From: Bemisia tabaci
Taxonomy: Eukaryota; Arthropoda; Insecta; Hemiptera; Aleyrodidae
Assembly (NCBI RefSeq): GCF_918797505.1
Contig: NC_092800.1
Coordinates: 22,067,313-22,131,312, forward strand
Direction of reading: 5' to 3'
DNA: 64,000 nt
Below, one piece after another: positions 1 to 11,100 of the stretch (its first letter is position 1; every line of letters begins with the position of its first letter). The translations under genes and the position numbers were made by a program. The notes below the pieces were generated by a model. That model did not search any database. It was not told the DNA's origin and was given only the letters and a program-made list of their open reading frames with translations.

Positions 1-203
1 AAGGACAAAGTACTGTGGCGGCTAGGCGTCGTGCACCTGAGTGCTGTGAAAGGGACTCTAATGTTTGTATGGCAATTTCCCATTCAGAAATATGAGTGCA
101 GTATTCGGACCCACGAGGACTTTCCTCGTCGAATATTTATTTGAAGAGACAGGAGAGCAGTAAAAAATAGGCGGTTTATCTCGTACTTAATTATTTAAAT
201 ATA

Positions 204-434
204 TTATATAGACATATATAAAGTCGCTCCTACAACGCACTCTGACGTTCTGCAACACCCAAACGCCACATATGCCTGTCTCTCAGAGGTTATCGGGCAA
301 CTGACATGACACCGCAACATCTCATCGTCAACGCCCTGCCGCCAACCCTTTACGGGCCGTCCCCGTCGCCTCTTCCCAGGTGGTACCCAATCCAAAACTT
401 TTTCGGGCAACCTCCCCTCCGATATTCTTTGCAC
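204..434 (-). pseudogene. Non-LTR retrotransposon reverse-transcriptase C-terminal fragment
   Basis: The minus-strand reading frame contains PEKVLDWVPPGKRRRGRP followed by a W-x(3)-V-x(2)-EM pattern. This resembles the extreme C-terminus of insect endonuclease/reverse-transcriptase polyproteins of non-LTR elements, where a P-x-GKRxRGRP block is followed by a W-rich tail. Only about 40 residues are recognisable and no catalytic domain is present in the window, so this is a relic, probably continuing left of the window or truncated. The family (RTE-like or CR1-like) cannot be fixed from so little sequence. Confidence 0.45.
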
Positions 435-903
435 ATGTCCATACTAGCATAACTGCCTGGACATGACGTCATTATTTCAACATTCCCCCTTTAAGCACAT
501 GTGATTCAGCAGACTAGATTATTTCGTCATATCTTCTCCAACAATCGTTCAATTTATAAAAAAAGGGTATCCCCGTGTTCAGCTCACTCAATAGTTTCCA
601 TTATTGTATTATAATTAATATATTTTCTCCGCTGTGTCTGATACGAAGGCTTGTCCAATCAGATGACATAATCCGCCAATACTCGCACTTGCAGAACTGG
701 TTCGTTCGTTTTCCATCTAAGAAGTCAACAAAATTATTTAATGCAGATGTCCTACGGGCCTGTTCTCGCTTATTTTCCGCTGCTGAAACCAAAATGACCT
801 TGTTTTTCTGTAAGCATCCTGCAAATTTTCGGAAAATCAATCCTCTAAATTCACACGTTTTGTGAACCCTCAAAAATACATTATTACCCTAATGGCATCT
901 TTC
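435..903. other. Unassigned sequence in gene C intron 2 or flank
   Basis: AT-rich stretch with no recognisable exon. Open frames of about 90 codons exist on both strands (575-865 plus, 601-873 minus), but neither shows a family motif or splice context. It falls where the rest of gene C should continue. Confidence 0.3.
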
Positions 904-1240
904 AATGGAAAAATCGCGATATATGGCGATTTTATCGGCGATAAAATTGCTGAGACCATCTAAATATGAGCGATTATCCTCGATCTTGTTGAAATAAAAT
1001 TGCGATTTTATAGCCCGGCGATTTATCGCGATATTATCGAAACAAAAATTGCGATATATGACGATATAATGTAGATCTTATCGACGAAAAAAATCGCGAT
1101 TTTATCGAACTAAAAATTGTGATGCATATCAATTTAATCGCCATAAATCGCAAATTTGTATTCCATAATGTCCATAATTGTTCCATAATTGCCCTCTGAT
1201 ATAATCGCCATAAGCGAGGGATAAAATCGTTATTTTTCTC
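904..1240. repeat. Degenerate repeat region rich in ATCGCGAT-type motifs
   Basis: Motifs such as ATCGCGAT, GCGATTTTATCG and ATCGCCATA recur in both orientations every 30-60 bases, so the stretch is a decayed, partly self-complementary repeat. A short cluster with the same flavour lies near 49815-49880. No gene is visible. Confidence 0.4.
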
Positions 1241-1300
1241 GATCACTGCTATACTTTGGTATTTGAAGAAATAAATTGAAAATTTTTTATCCGCAGGGAG

Positions 1301-1464
1301 CAGTGGCGTGGCGTGAATTGCGATGTATCGATTGTTATGCCATTTAAACCTATGGTAAAGAATCGATTATTAAGGTGTTCGCTGCGAACACCCTATTTAT
1401 CGATCCTTTTCATAGGTTTAAATGGTATAACAATCGATACATCGCAATGCACGCCACGCCACTG
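1301..1464. mobile_element. Foldback MITE with hAT-like ends
   Basis: The first about 55 bases beginning CAGTGGCGTGGCGTG are repeated inverted at the other end (…CACGCCACGCCACTG). The arms also share CGATGTATCGATTGTTA and TTTAAACCTA, and the centre has a small hairpin (GGTGTTCGCTGCGAACACC). CAGTGGCG is a common hAT terminal sequence. I could not see an unambiguous 8-bp target duplication. The element lies in intron 2 of gene C and is absent from the corresponding gene A intron. Confidence 0.65.
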
Positions 1465-1913
1465 GGAGAGCTCAAGAGCACGGACTCCCTCGGCCATATT
1501 TCTTGCTCCTCATAGCAATATTCCAAATCCCCTTCTACTCTCTCACATCGTCCTCATTTTAAAGTACACGATTACCTTGTATAATTTTTAACACCCCATT
1601 CCCTCCGGCCATCAAATAGCTTGATGGCTCCTTAAGTGGGACTAAATATATTATTCTTATTTCTGTTCTCGATGAAGCTCCAATATCTTTCAGTGGAATA
1701 GTTTAGACTGGAAAATATAATTGAAATCCTACATTTGTGGCTTAGTTTTCTTGTTTTTTTCCAGCTTCATGGTTGTAATAACAACCAAAGATTGGTTGGC
1801 AATGGTTTTGAGATCATATACTTGTTTAAGGGCAACGTCATTATGCTTATTTTGAGAATGCTAGTAAAAGTTGCAAACTCGTAAGGTGATCAGCAATTTA
1901 ATATACTCGTTAC

Positions 1914-3356
1914 CTGGATATCCTCTGGTTTTGTGATGAAAACAACAAGTTTACTTCCGAGCCAGAATTTAAATGGTGATCCATACTCTTCACAAAGTCC
2001 AGTAATGATCCGTAATAAGTCTGGAAAATTAACAAAATTAAGGGCACCTAAAATACCATTGATTGGCCTAAAAATCCCGGCTAATTCTTCAAAGACCATC
2101 CATAGACACAATACCGTTGTGTCTAATCCAAAATTTGCAAATCCTTTTTTTAAATAATGAGAATAAAACAGATTCGTGGGAAATTTTGCAGCACTGGGTG
2201 ATCATAAGTATGGGTTTCTTTCCGTTAACCTCTCAAGGGCGGGGGAAGAGTTTATGTGAAGCGGGCGCATTTGAACGTGTTTTTTGTGGCGGGCACGGGG
2301 GTCTATAGTTTTCGTTAACCAAGCTCATCGAATCTTGTTATTACGTTTGAGCCCCACAAGGTACCTAGGTAAATACACCGAGCGAAAATGAAACCCATCA
2401 TCAGAAGGAAAATTCTAACGAAAGTTTCACTAATTTGTTGTAGGGAAGGAAAAAAAATTTCTCCTTGTCACAAATACAATTATTTTTACGTATCATTGTC
2501 AGCAAAAGAAAAAGTTAGAAATATTATATTAGATTAAACATTTTAAAACAAATATGCAACCCCCAGAAGTTCTTAACTTCACTTTAGGTTTAAAAAAACC
2601 TATAAGAAACAAATAACAAGAGGATAACTGATCATGATATTGTGAAATAAAAATCCTGAAATCGGAAGTATTAATGCTCGGCTGTAGCTATTATTCCTCT
2701 TAATACCTAAGGAAACCTGTGCAACTTTGTACGTGTACGTTTGCTTTCGGGTTGTTGCTGCTCGCATTATTATTCAGCAATGGTTGGACCCAGTGCCTCT
2801 CCTGGTTTACCTTCCCATGGGATAAAAAGCCCCACCTAAGTTACAAAATACATTTACCACCATTCAGTCAATCTCCGGAAAAAAGGCCCATCACAGATTT
2901 TTTTGTTGTTATTTTTTATTTATTTTAATTTCTTTCACAGTTGCTGTGTTTTCTAACTTTAAGCAATGGCCTATTTTTGATCTTTGAATTATATACCTGC
3001 ACATGAGACGTGGAGGCAAAAATACGCTTCCAACTCGAATCTTCGATACGAGCCCTGTTTCCGGAACCCTAACCGCACTTTCAACCGTGTCCGGAACGCT
3101 GAAAAACTGGGCAGTTATGAAAGATTGACGTTGGTGTTTTACTTCAAAATTGTCACGTACCATAATGAGTTCTGTTAAGAAGTGTCAGGGCGTTGCCGAC
3201 GATAGGCAGAGCTGTCGGTCCAGGAAACTTTGAAGCAAGTCGCTCCGTATGCCTCCTATTCCATTTATGAATGCCCCATATCAGGGCCAAGCAGATGCAT
3301 AGGACACTTAACAGTGTCCGAGTGACGTCAGGCAGTCCAGGGATTAATATTTCCAT
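1914..3356 (-). CDS. Cytochrome P450 (CYP4-type, clan 4), gene C, 5' part only
   Basis: Two exons of a microsomal heme monooxygenase. Exon 1 is 3161-3356 (196 nt, ATG at 3356-3354) and exon 2 is 1914-2020 (107 nt); the rest lies off the left edge. Exon 1 encodes an N-terminal membrane anchor (residues about 11-30, LLSVLCICLALIWG) and the proline hinge FPGPTALPIVGNAL. Exon 2 encodes EEYGSPFKFWLG followed by FITKPEDIQ, the usual second block of CYP4 proteins. The splice sites are GTACGT at 3160 and TTTTCCAG before 2020, joining in phase 1 to give an Asp codon. An earlier in-frame TTG at 3377 is not needed: the ATG at 3356 gives a normal start and matches gene A. Protein and promoter are closest to gene A. 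Exon 3 was not found in the 1.9 kb left of exon 2, although gene A has it 507 bp away, so gene C may have a longer intron or be incomplete. Confidence 0.85.
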
Positions 3357-3523
3357 TGCACACGAATAAACGCTCAATCAAACGCAACGTATCACAATCC
3401 TAGACTAAAATTGATGATTGTCGATGCGTTGATGCAATAAATACTAATTATATTTAAAGCTATAACTATACTGGTCCACTATAACCGATCTTTCATTTAT
3501 TAGTTGTAGGTCAAAAGTTTCAT

Positions 3524-3787
3524 ATCGGCGGTAAAACCACCAGACCACGTGTCTCGTTTGTGGCGTTTCAAAATCTCCACTCCCATTTTATTTTTTTGAC
3601 AGAGAACAAATCAATTTTATTCCTCGAGGTACTCACAGAGCTTTCTTTGCACTTAGGAGAAAAATCACGGAAGTTTTTAAAAACGGACGTTGAGTGATTT
3701 TCCATGCATAAGATCGAGTATGGCAGGAAGTCTACAACGTCACAAACCGAGATACATGTTATGATATATGTAGTTACACCGTCGATA
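3524..3787. mobile_element. Diverged MITE of the CGACGGTGAAAC family
   Basis: Ends resemble the inverted pair CGACGGTGAAACTACC / GGTAGTTTCACCGTCG seen better at 12245-12497 and 25250-25500. This copy is degraded (TCGGCGGTAAAACCACC on the left, TTACACCGTCGA on the right) and in the opposite orientation. The internal motifs CCACGTGTCTCGTTTG and AAACCGAGATAC are retained. It sits within the insertion that distinguishes the gene C upstream region from that of gene A. Confidence 0.5.
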
Positions 3788-5167
3788 TATCGTCGCCAGC
3801 CGCGTATGGGGGCGAGACCGCAAATTTTGAGTTTTCAGTCGATTCTTATGTAATAGAGGGTGCTCTTTCGATCTCGCCTATTCTGGAAGCTCAAATTCGA
3901 ATAGCTTTTGAGTTATTAAGCAAAACCGTAAAGGCGTATCTACATTTTGCTCACCTTGTGAGCGCGCATAGAAGCGTACGTATATTGTGCGAGAAGGGGA
4001 TGGTTCAGCTGCGATACGTCTGCATGCGCGGCTTTTCTGTGCTTTGCTTAAAGCTACAGCAACATTAATTAAATTTGACAATCTCCTTGCCGGTGCCAGC
4101 GATTGAAGTCTGGCATTCATCGGCATGTATGAAAACGACCAGAATTCGTGAAAGTCGTACCAGCTGCATTTATTTTACGATTTTGGGCGTCAAAACTGTC
4201 TTGCTGCTAACCGAAGACCTCTTTTCTCCTTGAAAGGTTTGTTGAAACCTTGACCTAGGTATCTATCTCATGGCCTATTAATCAGACAAAAGTATTGAAC
4301 AAAAACTTGCTAATGAATGGAAAACGTATAATTTAAAACATTAACCGTCATCAAGCGATAGCATAATGACATTCTACATTGTCGATGGCGATACCTAGAA
4401 GAGGAAAGACTCCTGCCTGTTTGTTAGAAATCAGGGGCGTATCGCGCCTAGCTGTTAACCACTCCGGGTGCCGCGCATGGGGGCGTAAGTCCACGCATAT
4501 TTTTAAAACCGGGTTTTCTCCTTGTTTTAATGCTGATTTTGAAATTTAACCTATATATCCTGGAAGTAGATGGTCTTCTGGTTCTATTTCTGAAGAAAAT
4601 ATTTCGAAATTTTAATTAGGGGCCTAATTACGAAGCGTGGAAACATTGCAAAATTTTATTTCCGCTCTCCTGAAAAATCATAAAAATATAGATACACCTC
4701 CATGCGCGGTAGTCGACAGTATATTTATTTTTCACAATGCGAATTCAGTAAATAATAAATAAATAGGAAACTACATTATAACGCGACAGATGAATAGAAC
4801 CAGCGATGACTTAAACATAAATTGATAATGAGCAAATCACTTTGTCATAAAACTGCTTCCGATATTATTTAAGGCATCAACGCACTCCGCACATAATTCC
4901 ACTAGCGGTGAACACAGTTCGCCAACTCAACTTGATAAACTGTCAATTGCCAATAATCAATTACTGAAAATAGGATTTGACCATGGAGGGGTCAACTGAT
5001 TCACTTTTTTATCGTTTTCGTGGAACATTGGGTTTTATCAGTGCAGTAGCCGTAGATTATTACTTTCTCGTTTTTGTGAGTGCCTTCAAGGTAGTTTCAT
5101 TGCTCCCTAAAAAAGATTGACTTAGGTAATCATTAGGTAAGGTACAAATTTGAAATCTCTGGCATAA

Positions 5168-6057
5168 AGGGTGATCCAGACTACTCGTCCACTATCTTTT
5201 TCACGGAAACGGCGGAAAATTGAGCTTCGGGACAAACATTTTCATGGGGTAAATTGACCCCAAAAAATCGAATGAAAATATTTTCAGCCCCCCAAAATGG
5301 CCCCTTTTCTCTCGATTTACAAATAGGAAGGGTATGTTTTTACTTCATTATACGCAAAAAATTACGTAGAATTGGTGTGGCGCATGGCCTGTTTGCTCTA
5401 AATTACTGAGGAACCCCATTTTCCCATAAGAGGCCGTGTATTTTTGGAGAAAATAAGGGGCAAAAAAAATCTGAAGCAAACAGGCCATGCGCCACATCAA
5501 TTCTACGTAAATTTTCGCGTAGAATCCATATCTGAAGTCAAAACATACCCTTGCTTTTTGAAATTTTCTGATTTACGGCCCTCCAAAGCCCCCAAACTTT
5601 TGGGGGGTCGTGGCCCCAAAAATTTTGGAGCAACAGGGGTCATTTGGCACATCAATAAAAAGGTATTGATCTCTCTTGATCTTTTGACTTTTAGATTTTG
5701 AAATTTGAATAATTTGGCCGCTTACAGCATCGAATTAAAGATTGTCTCAAAAATGCCCCATAGCTCCAAAAATTGATGGTTTAGGGAAAAAGTGCAAAAA
5801 ACAAAATGATCTTATTTTTTGCCGTTGAATCCGAAGCCAAAGTCAAAACATACCCTTCCTATTTGAAAATCGCGAGATACGGGGGGGGGGGCAGCCCCCC
5901 AGAACCCCCCCCCCCCCAAGGGGCCATTTTGGGGGGCTAAAAATATTTTTATTCGCTTCTTTGGGTTCGATTTAACCCATGAATGTTTTTGTCCCGAAGC
6001 TCAATTTTCCTCTTTTTTCGAGAAAAAGATAGTGAACGAGTGGTCTGGATCACCCTG
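5168..6057. mobile_element. Foldback element with AGGGTGATCCAGAC ends
   Basis: The left end (AGGGTGATCCAGACTACTCG) returns inverted at the right end (CGAGTGGTCTGGATCACCCT). Complementarity extends about 140 bases, including GGAAAATTGAGCTTCGGGAC and CCCCCCAAAATGGCCCC. A second inverted pair inside (GGCGCATGGCCTGTTTGC near 5380 and its complement near 5480) suggests a compound structure. The G/C runs at 5881-5920 lie within it. No transposase frame is present, so it is non-autonomous. Confidence 0.7.
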
Positions 6058-6826
6058 TATGTTTTCTCCTTTATTTCTTACGTAAAACACGATTCATGCG
6101 AGTCACATGAATCATGTTACAAAGACAAAACTAAAGAAGAAGAAAAAAAAATCAATGTTAAGGCCGTATTGAAGGAGATAACCCCGCTTTCTTGAGAATC
6201 TACTTTTGTATTAAACCAAACTTTTTATGCGAAGATAAGGAGCAAATCGACGGCGCACAGTGGTTCCTCCTTAAGGAGAAAGTGGCAAAAACCTCATAAC
6301 CATGCAGATACTGGTGTATATTATCCAGTGGCAGTTGAAATTTTTTTCAAATTAAATGTTGTTAAAAATTCCAGCGGAAATATCCTTAAATTTGCTACTA
6401 AGAAGAATTCTCTCTTTAATCAAAAATAATAAAAGCTTTTATCGAGATTATAGTCGCTTAAAACGAGAAAATGTCTACCTAAATCGAATGACAAGAATTC
6501 AGAATAATATAACATCATGACTTCTACGATTTAAATTAAGACGCTAAGAATTGATTTTCCCTTTCATATCTTCGGTGAGGGTGAAGGATCATAAACGCGA
6601 ATCATGATTGAATCCTGTCCCTAATACTCAATGAAATGTTTTGAAAACTTCCCTAATCTTCATTTACCGCTCGAAGAACATTCTGTAAAAATTTCAAGAA
6701 ACGCTGTCGTCGGTTCATTCTCTTTTAATAAATTGAAATGTCGGCACAGATTTTGAAACGCTAGAAACGAGATTCGCGATTTTTCAGTTTCACCCTCAAT
6801 GTTAGGGTTTGCTTTTCTTTCAATGG

Positions 6827-7437
6827 GCCTGTTGCAAACTTTTGCTAGAGCAAAAATAAGAGTTGTTTCTTATAGATAATGCCTCAAAAATCACGATGAG
6901 TGCATCGGCAAAGTCTGAAATGCACTCATAACTTCACAGTCTGCGTAAGAAATTTGCGGTTCTTTGAGCTCCCCGCTTCAAAAACGATACTACGGCACAG
7001 GTGAACATTTTGTAAGAGGAGTCGTTCCATCGTCGGCAATACTCATCATGGCCGACGCTAATCCGCCAAAACACGTGTGATGGGACGAGATAACACCTGA
7101 ACTGGATTAGATCAGATAACAATCGGCGTGTTAGCGTTCATATTTTCCACGCCCGAATTGATTGACCTTGAACTCTCCTCGAATTACGCGCAGAACTGCG
7201 CGCAAGCGTCGGCCATGATGAATATCGCCAACGATAGAGCGACTCCTCTAACAAAATGTTCACCTGTGCCGTAATATCGTTTTTGAAGCGGGAAGCTTAA
7301 AAAAACGCAAAATTCTTACGCAGATTGTGAAGTTATGAATGCATTTCAGACTTTGCCGATGCGCTCATCGTGATTTTTAAGGCATTATCTATAAGAAACA
7401 ACTCTTATTTTTGCTCTAGCAAAAGTTTGCAACAGGC
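6827..7437. mobile_element. Long-TIR foldback MITE (GCCTGTTGCAAACTTTTGC)
   Basis: The termini GCCTGTTGCAAACTTTTGC and GCAAAAGTTTGCAACAGGC are exact inverted copies. The arms stay recognisably complementary for over 200 bases, through ACTCTTATTTTTGCTC, CACGATGAGTGC, GGCACAGGTGAACATTTTGT and the GTCGGCCATGATGA region. There is no coding capacity. A left-arm fragment of the same family lies at 46425-46784. The insertion is inside the 3' flank shared by genes A and B. Confidence 0.75.
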
Positions 7438-8165
7438 ACATTAGACTCGTATCGGTAATACAAATCATATTCTTGTGGATCTCAGGACTCACGTCAGGAT
7501 GGATGCGTATAGCTCCTTTTTATTTAAATACGTTCATTTTGCTATTAGAATCTATACTATTTTGGCAATTTTTGGCTATTTGGAAACTTTCAAACAGATT
7601 CGACAATCCATTTCTTTGCAAAAAATTAAAATGGCTGCGGAAATTTTTAAACGTTCCATGGCGCTTGTGATACTTTGACCGAAATATTGGTCTAAGACGA
7701 TCTTCACTACGATTTTATTCGACCAAAAGGAGGTACATAATACACGAAACACTTTATTTGCAGCCATCCTAGGAAAAAATGTCATGAATCAGTCTACATA
7801 GACTTTCAATTTCTCCTCGTGGACAATGTACCTATTTCGACCAGAAAACTAAATTATGCTTTATTGTTACAATGTCATTATACGAACATTATAAAAATAC
7901 ATAACATATAAATAAAATAAAAATGGAAGATCAGTTACTTTCAGTAGAATGCATCTCAGAACATTATTTGTAAAGAAATCGGATACGTAAACTTATTTTT
8001 GGCTCAGCAGTCGAGCGGAAAGTTCATTTATTCAATGAGCTCCCACATGATATTTTCCATTGTAAATGCGTTTCAATCGAAAGTCGAAGGATCTCGCGCA
8101 TTTCTTTTATCATGCGTTTCCCTGTGGAAATTTTTCTGTCCAAAGGGGACTTGAAAATAATGATT

Positions 8166-11100
8166 TTAACTCCTCTGTCGGGATTTTTGGTACACTCTTG
8201 GTTCCAGCTTCATGATCCATCCATGTTTGCTTCTAATTAACAGATCGGCAGTTAGTTTAATATTTTTCAATCCAATAATCGTAGACACGGTAAAATGACG
8301 AATGAAAATTGATAATGTCGTCTTCATGGCCATCATTCCATACTTGGTACCTGAAAGAGGACACATATTGATCGATGAAATACAATGAAAACACTACTGA
8401 AACAAAAATACTTTTCCCATTCTCCTCCTTCACAGGGCCGGATTACCTACTTGCCGCCCCCTTCTCATTCGTTTTTAAACATCAATAAAAACCATCAAGT
8501 GAACGTGCCGGAGGGGGAGGGGTGCATAAGACGCGTTTACCTACTCGTGTTGGATACATATTTTACGAAAGCCCTGTCAACACTACTAAGCAAAATTTCA
8601 CGGAACTTGACGCGCAAGTTAAGTTCTATAAACCTATCTCTGTGTGGACAAGTGCCTCCATTTAAAAGAAATGAAACAAAAAATTATGAAGGAACAAACA
8701 TAAATGTGGTTTAATAATTTTAACTTCCGCCGCTGCGCTGCGCTGATCGTACTGTGTTTGGCGCAATGCGTGAAGTATTCCTGCAGTCATGTAGGCGCTA
8801 ATATGTGTGAAGGCTTGTCCTTTTCAACTCAAGTCCCCGTCATCATTCCTCTCTGCGCTGAGCTCCAGGCCAAATTGCATGTTCAGTTTCTCTCTTAACT
8901 CGACTAATTAAAGACGCCGTCTCTTGTATCACCGAAAAACGACAAAATTAGAAATTACTATACTCTCAGGAAAAATAGATTTTGTTCCCTTTTCTCATTG
9001 ATAATTTTTTTTTCTGAATCCGATTTTTTTTAATACCTACATTTAAAAAAATTGCAAAATTTATCGCCCCCTAAATTTGCCGCCATGGGCCGTGGCCCAT
9101 GTGCCCCCCCCCCCTTAATCCGGCCCTGCTCTTTCATAAGTAGCTCTTAGCTTCAGAATTCGCGCCTTGAGACATCGATCATATTTGTGCTTATGCACCA
9201 TCAGGTTGCATTTATGAGTATAAAGAATGAGGTTCTATGACACTGTATTTCCATCGGCTCCTCCCCTCGTGGCGTTCCCCTTACAAAGTTTCTGTAAAAG
9301 GGCTCTTGTATTTCTGATGATTTGACTGCAAATACTCTGAATATTTTCCGACGACCTCATAACTATTAACTATTCATGTGTCATGTTATAAAAATAGACG
9401 CATCAGAGGCTCTTCAGTTCGGTTACCACCTACCAGAAAATGTCGGGAAGTATAACCATGAGCAACATCCGTGATTCCTCAAGACTAGAAAATGGGGAAA
9501 TCACGGATGCTCTGTAGGAAAACTTTATTGACATTCTGCGCGAAATGCTCTAAAAATAAGAAAATAAATAAAACGAAAAATAAAAAAGCTGTGAAAAACC
9601 ATGAATACAGTTTTTCTTACCGATACATCCTCTTGCACCACCACTAAAAGCTATGAATGAATACTTGTGTCTCCTTTCCACATTCTCGGTTGAAAAATTT
9701 TCTGGATTGAATTGCTTCGGTTGTTTCCAAAGTGTTGAATCGTAATGGGTCAGCAATGGCGCAATCACTGCCGTTGAACCTGCTGGCAGGATATGGTCTT
9801 GTGCTGAAAAACAAGAGTGAATATTATTTACTCAATTTCCACTCATCAAAGCTCCGTAAAAAATATGAACAGAAAAACTGATCCTCTTCTGCAAGCCAGC
9901 AGATTAAGCATTATTTTAAATTTCCTATTTATTATCGGTCCTTGTTATGACACTAGAAATTCAAAATAATTCTGAAGTATTCCATCGGAAAATCCCTAGT
10001 ATAGTAGAAGGTATCTGTAAGAAAGAGAGTGAATGTAAGAGTGAATGGCGATCTCCAGAAAAATAATTTCTTCAAAATAGACATGTAAATAAGAAACTAT
10101 GAGTAATTTTAATGACGGAAAATTTTGCTAAAATGAACAATTTTTTTACTCGACTATTAAAATAATTAAAGAGGACGTGGAGTCATTATTAAAAATTGTT
10201 AGGCAATAGCGTTGAGCTGAGATAATCTATGGCATTTTTTAGAGAGAAACGTTACTAGACCAATCGTTGGTCTAAAAGGCAACCTAGAAAAAAAAATCTT
10301 ACTTAAAAACGTGACTTTCGATTATGCGGTTCACTTATTTTACTCACTTATTTTAATGCCTTCTTCTATTGATCTGAGAATGAAAGGTAGTGTTGGAAAC
10401 AGGCGAAGGGTCTCTTTGATAACTTGCTCAGTATATTCCATCTTATCTATATCCTCAGTTGTAACAGGTCTGTTTTCATTCCCAAAAATACCGTACTGTT
10501 CCTTAAAAACTTTTTCCTGTGTTCAGAAAAAGACATTTCAGTTATTTTTTCATTAAAATCCAGTGAGATTTACGTGCATTCATCAAGAAAATAATTCAGG
10601 ACAAAATGGTGGAATTTAGTAAAGTTAAAAGATTCTAATGAACACAAAATCTAAATACTGTGTATAGGAATACCTTCAAATGCAGGCAGATGTAGCTTTG
10701 CTTGTCACCTTTAATGCACCAGTATTGAACAATATTGTCATGGGAACGGAGTTCCCCATGATATTAGAATCGTTCCGTTGCTTTCGCTATGGGATTCCCT
10801 ATACCTCTGCGACCTTGAGCCTTTCGCCCACTCTCCGATTTTTGGTTGATTTTCCGATGTATCAAAAACCGTTGTATTTTTTAGCCAATCGTGTCTCTAC
10901 GTCAAGTTGTGTTGATTGCTAAAATTCGCTTTCAGCGAGTTTTTTTCCACCTTGAGATGTCGTGTCTGACTGGTAAATCTGCGCAGGACCACGAAGTTCC
11001 GTTTTTAGGCAAATTCTTTTTTTTGGGAGGTTCTGATTGGTTATTTTTCGCCATCAGTTTTCTGTTCGTTGGTGCAAAAGATCGCCTACCTCGGTGTTCT

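Larger units (their letters stand above)
3357..8165. other. Spacer between gene B 3' end and gene C promoter
   Basis: No convincing gene. The right part (about 7440-8165) is 3' flank of gene B and resembles the 3' flank of gene A around 44940-45070. The left part (3357-5110, minus a roughly 1.2-kb insertion at about 3520-4740) resembles the gene A upstream region 58630-59220. The remainder is made of foldback elements, listed separately, and AT-rich DNA. Open frames in 3878-4126 and 5983-6195 have no family signature. Confidence 0.55.

Noticed and set aside
601..873. 90-codon minus-strand frame, considered as a gene C exon
   Set aside because: No P450 motif and no match in length or sequence to any exon of A or B.
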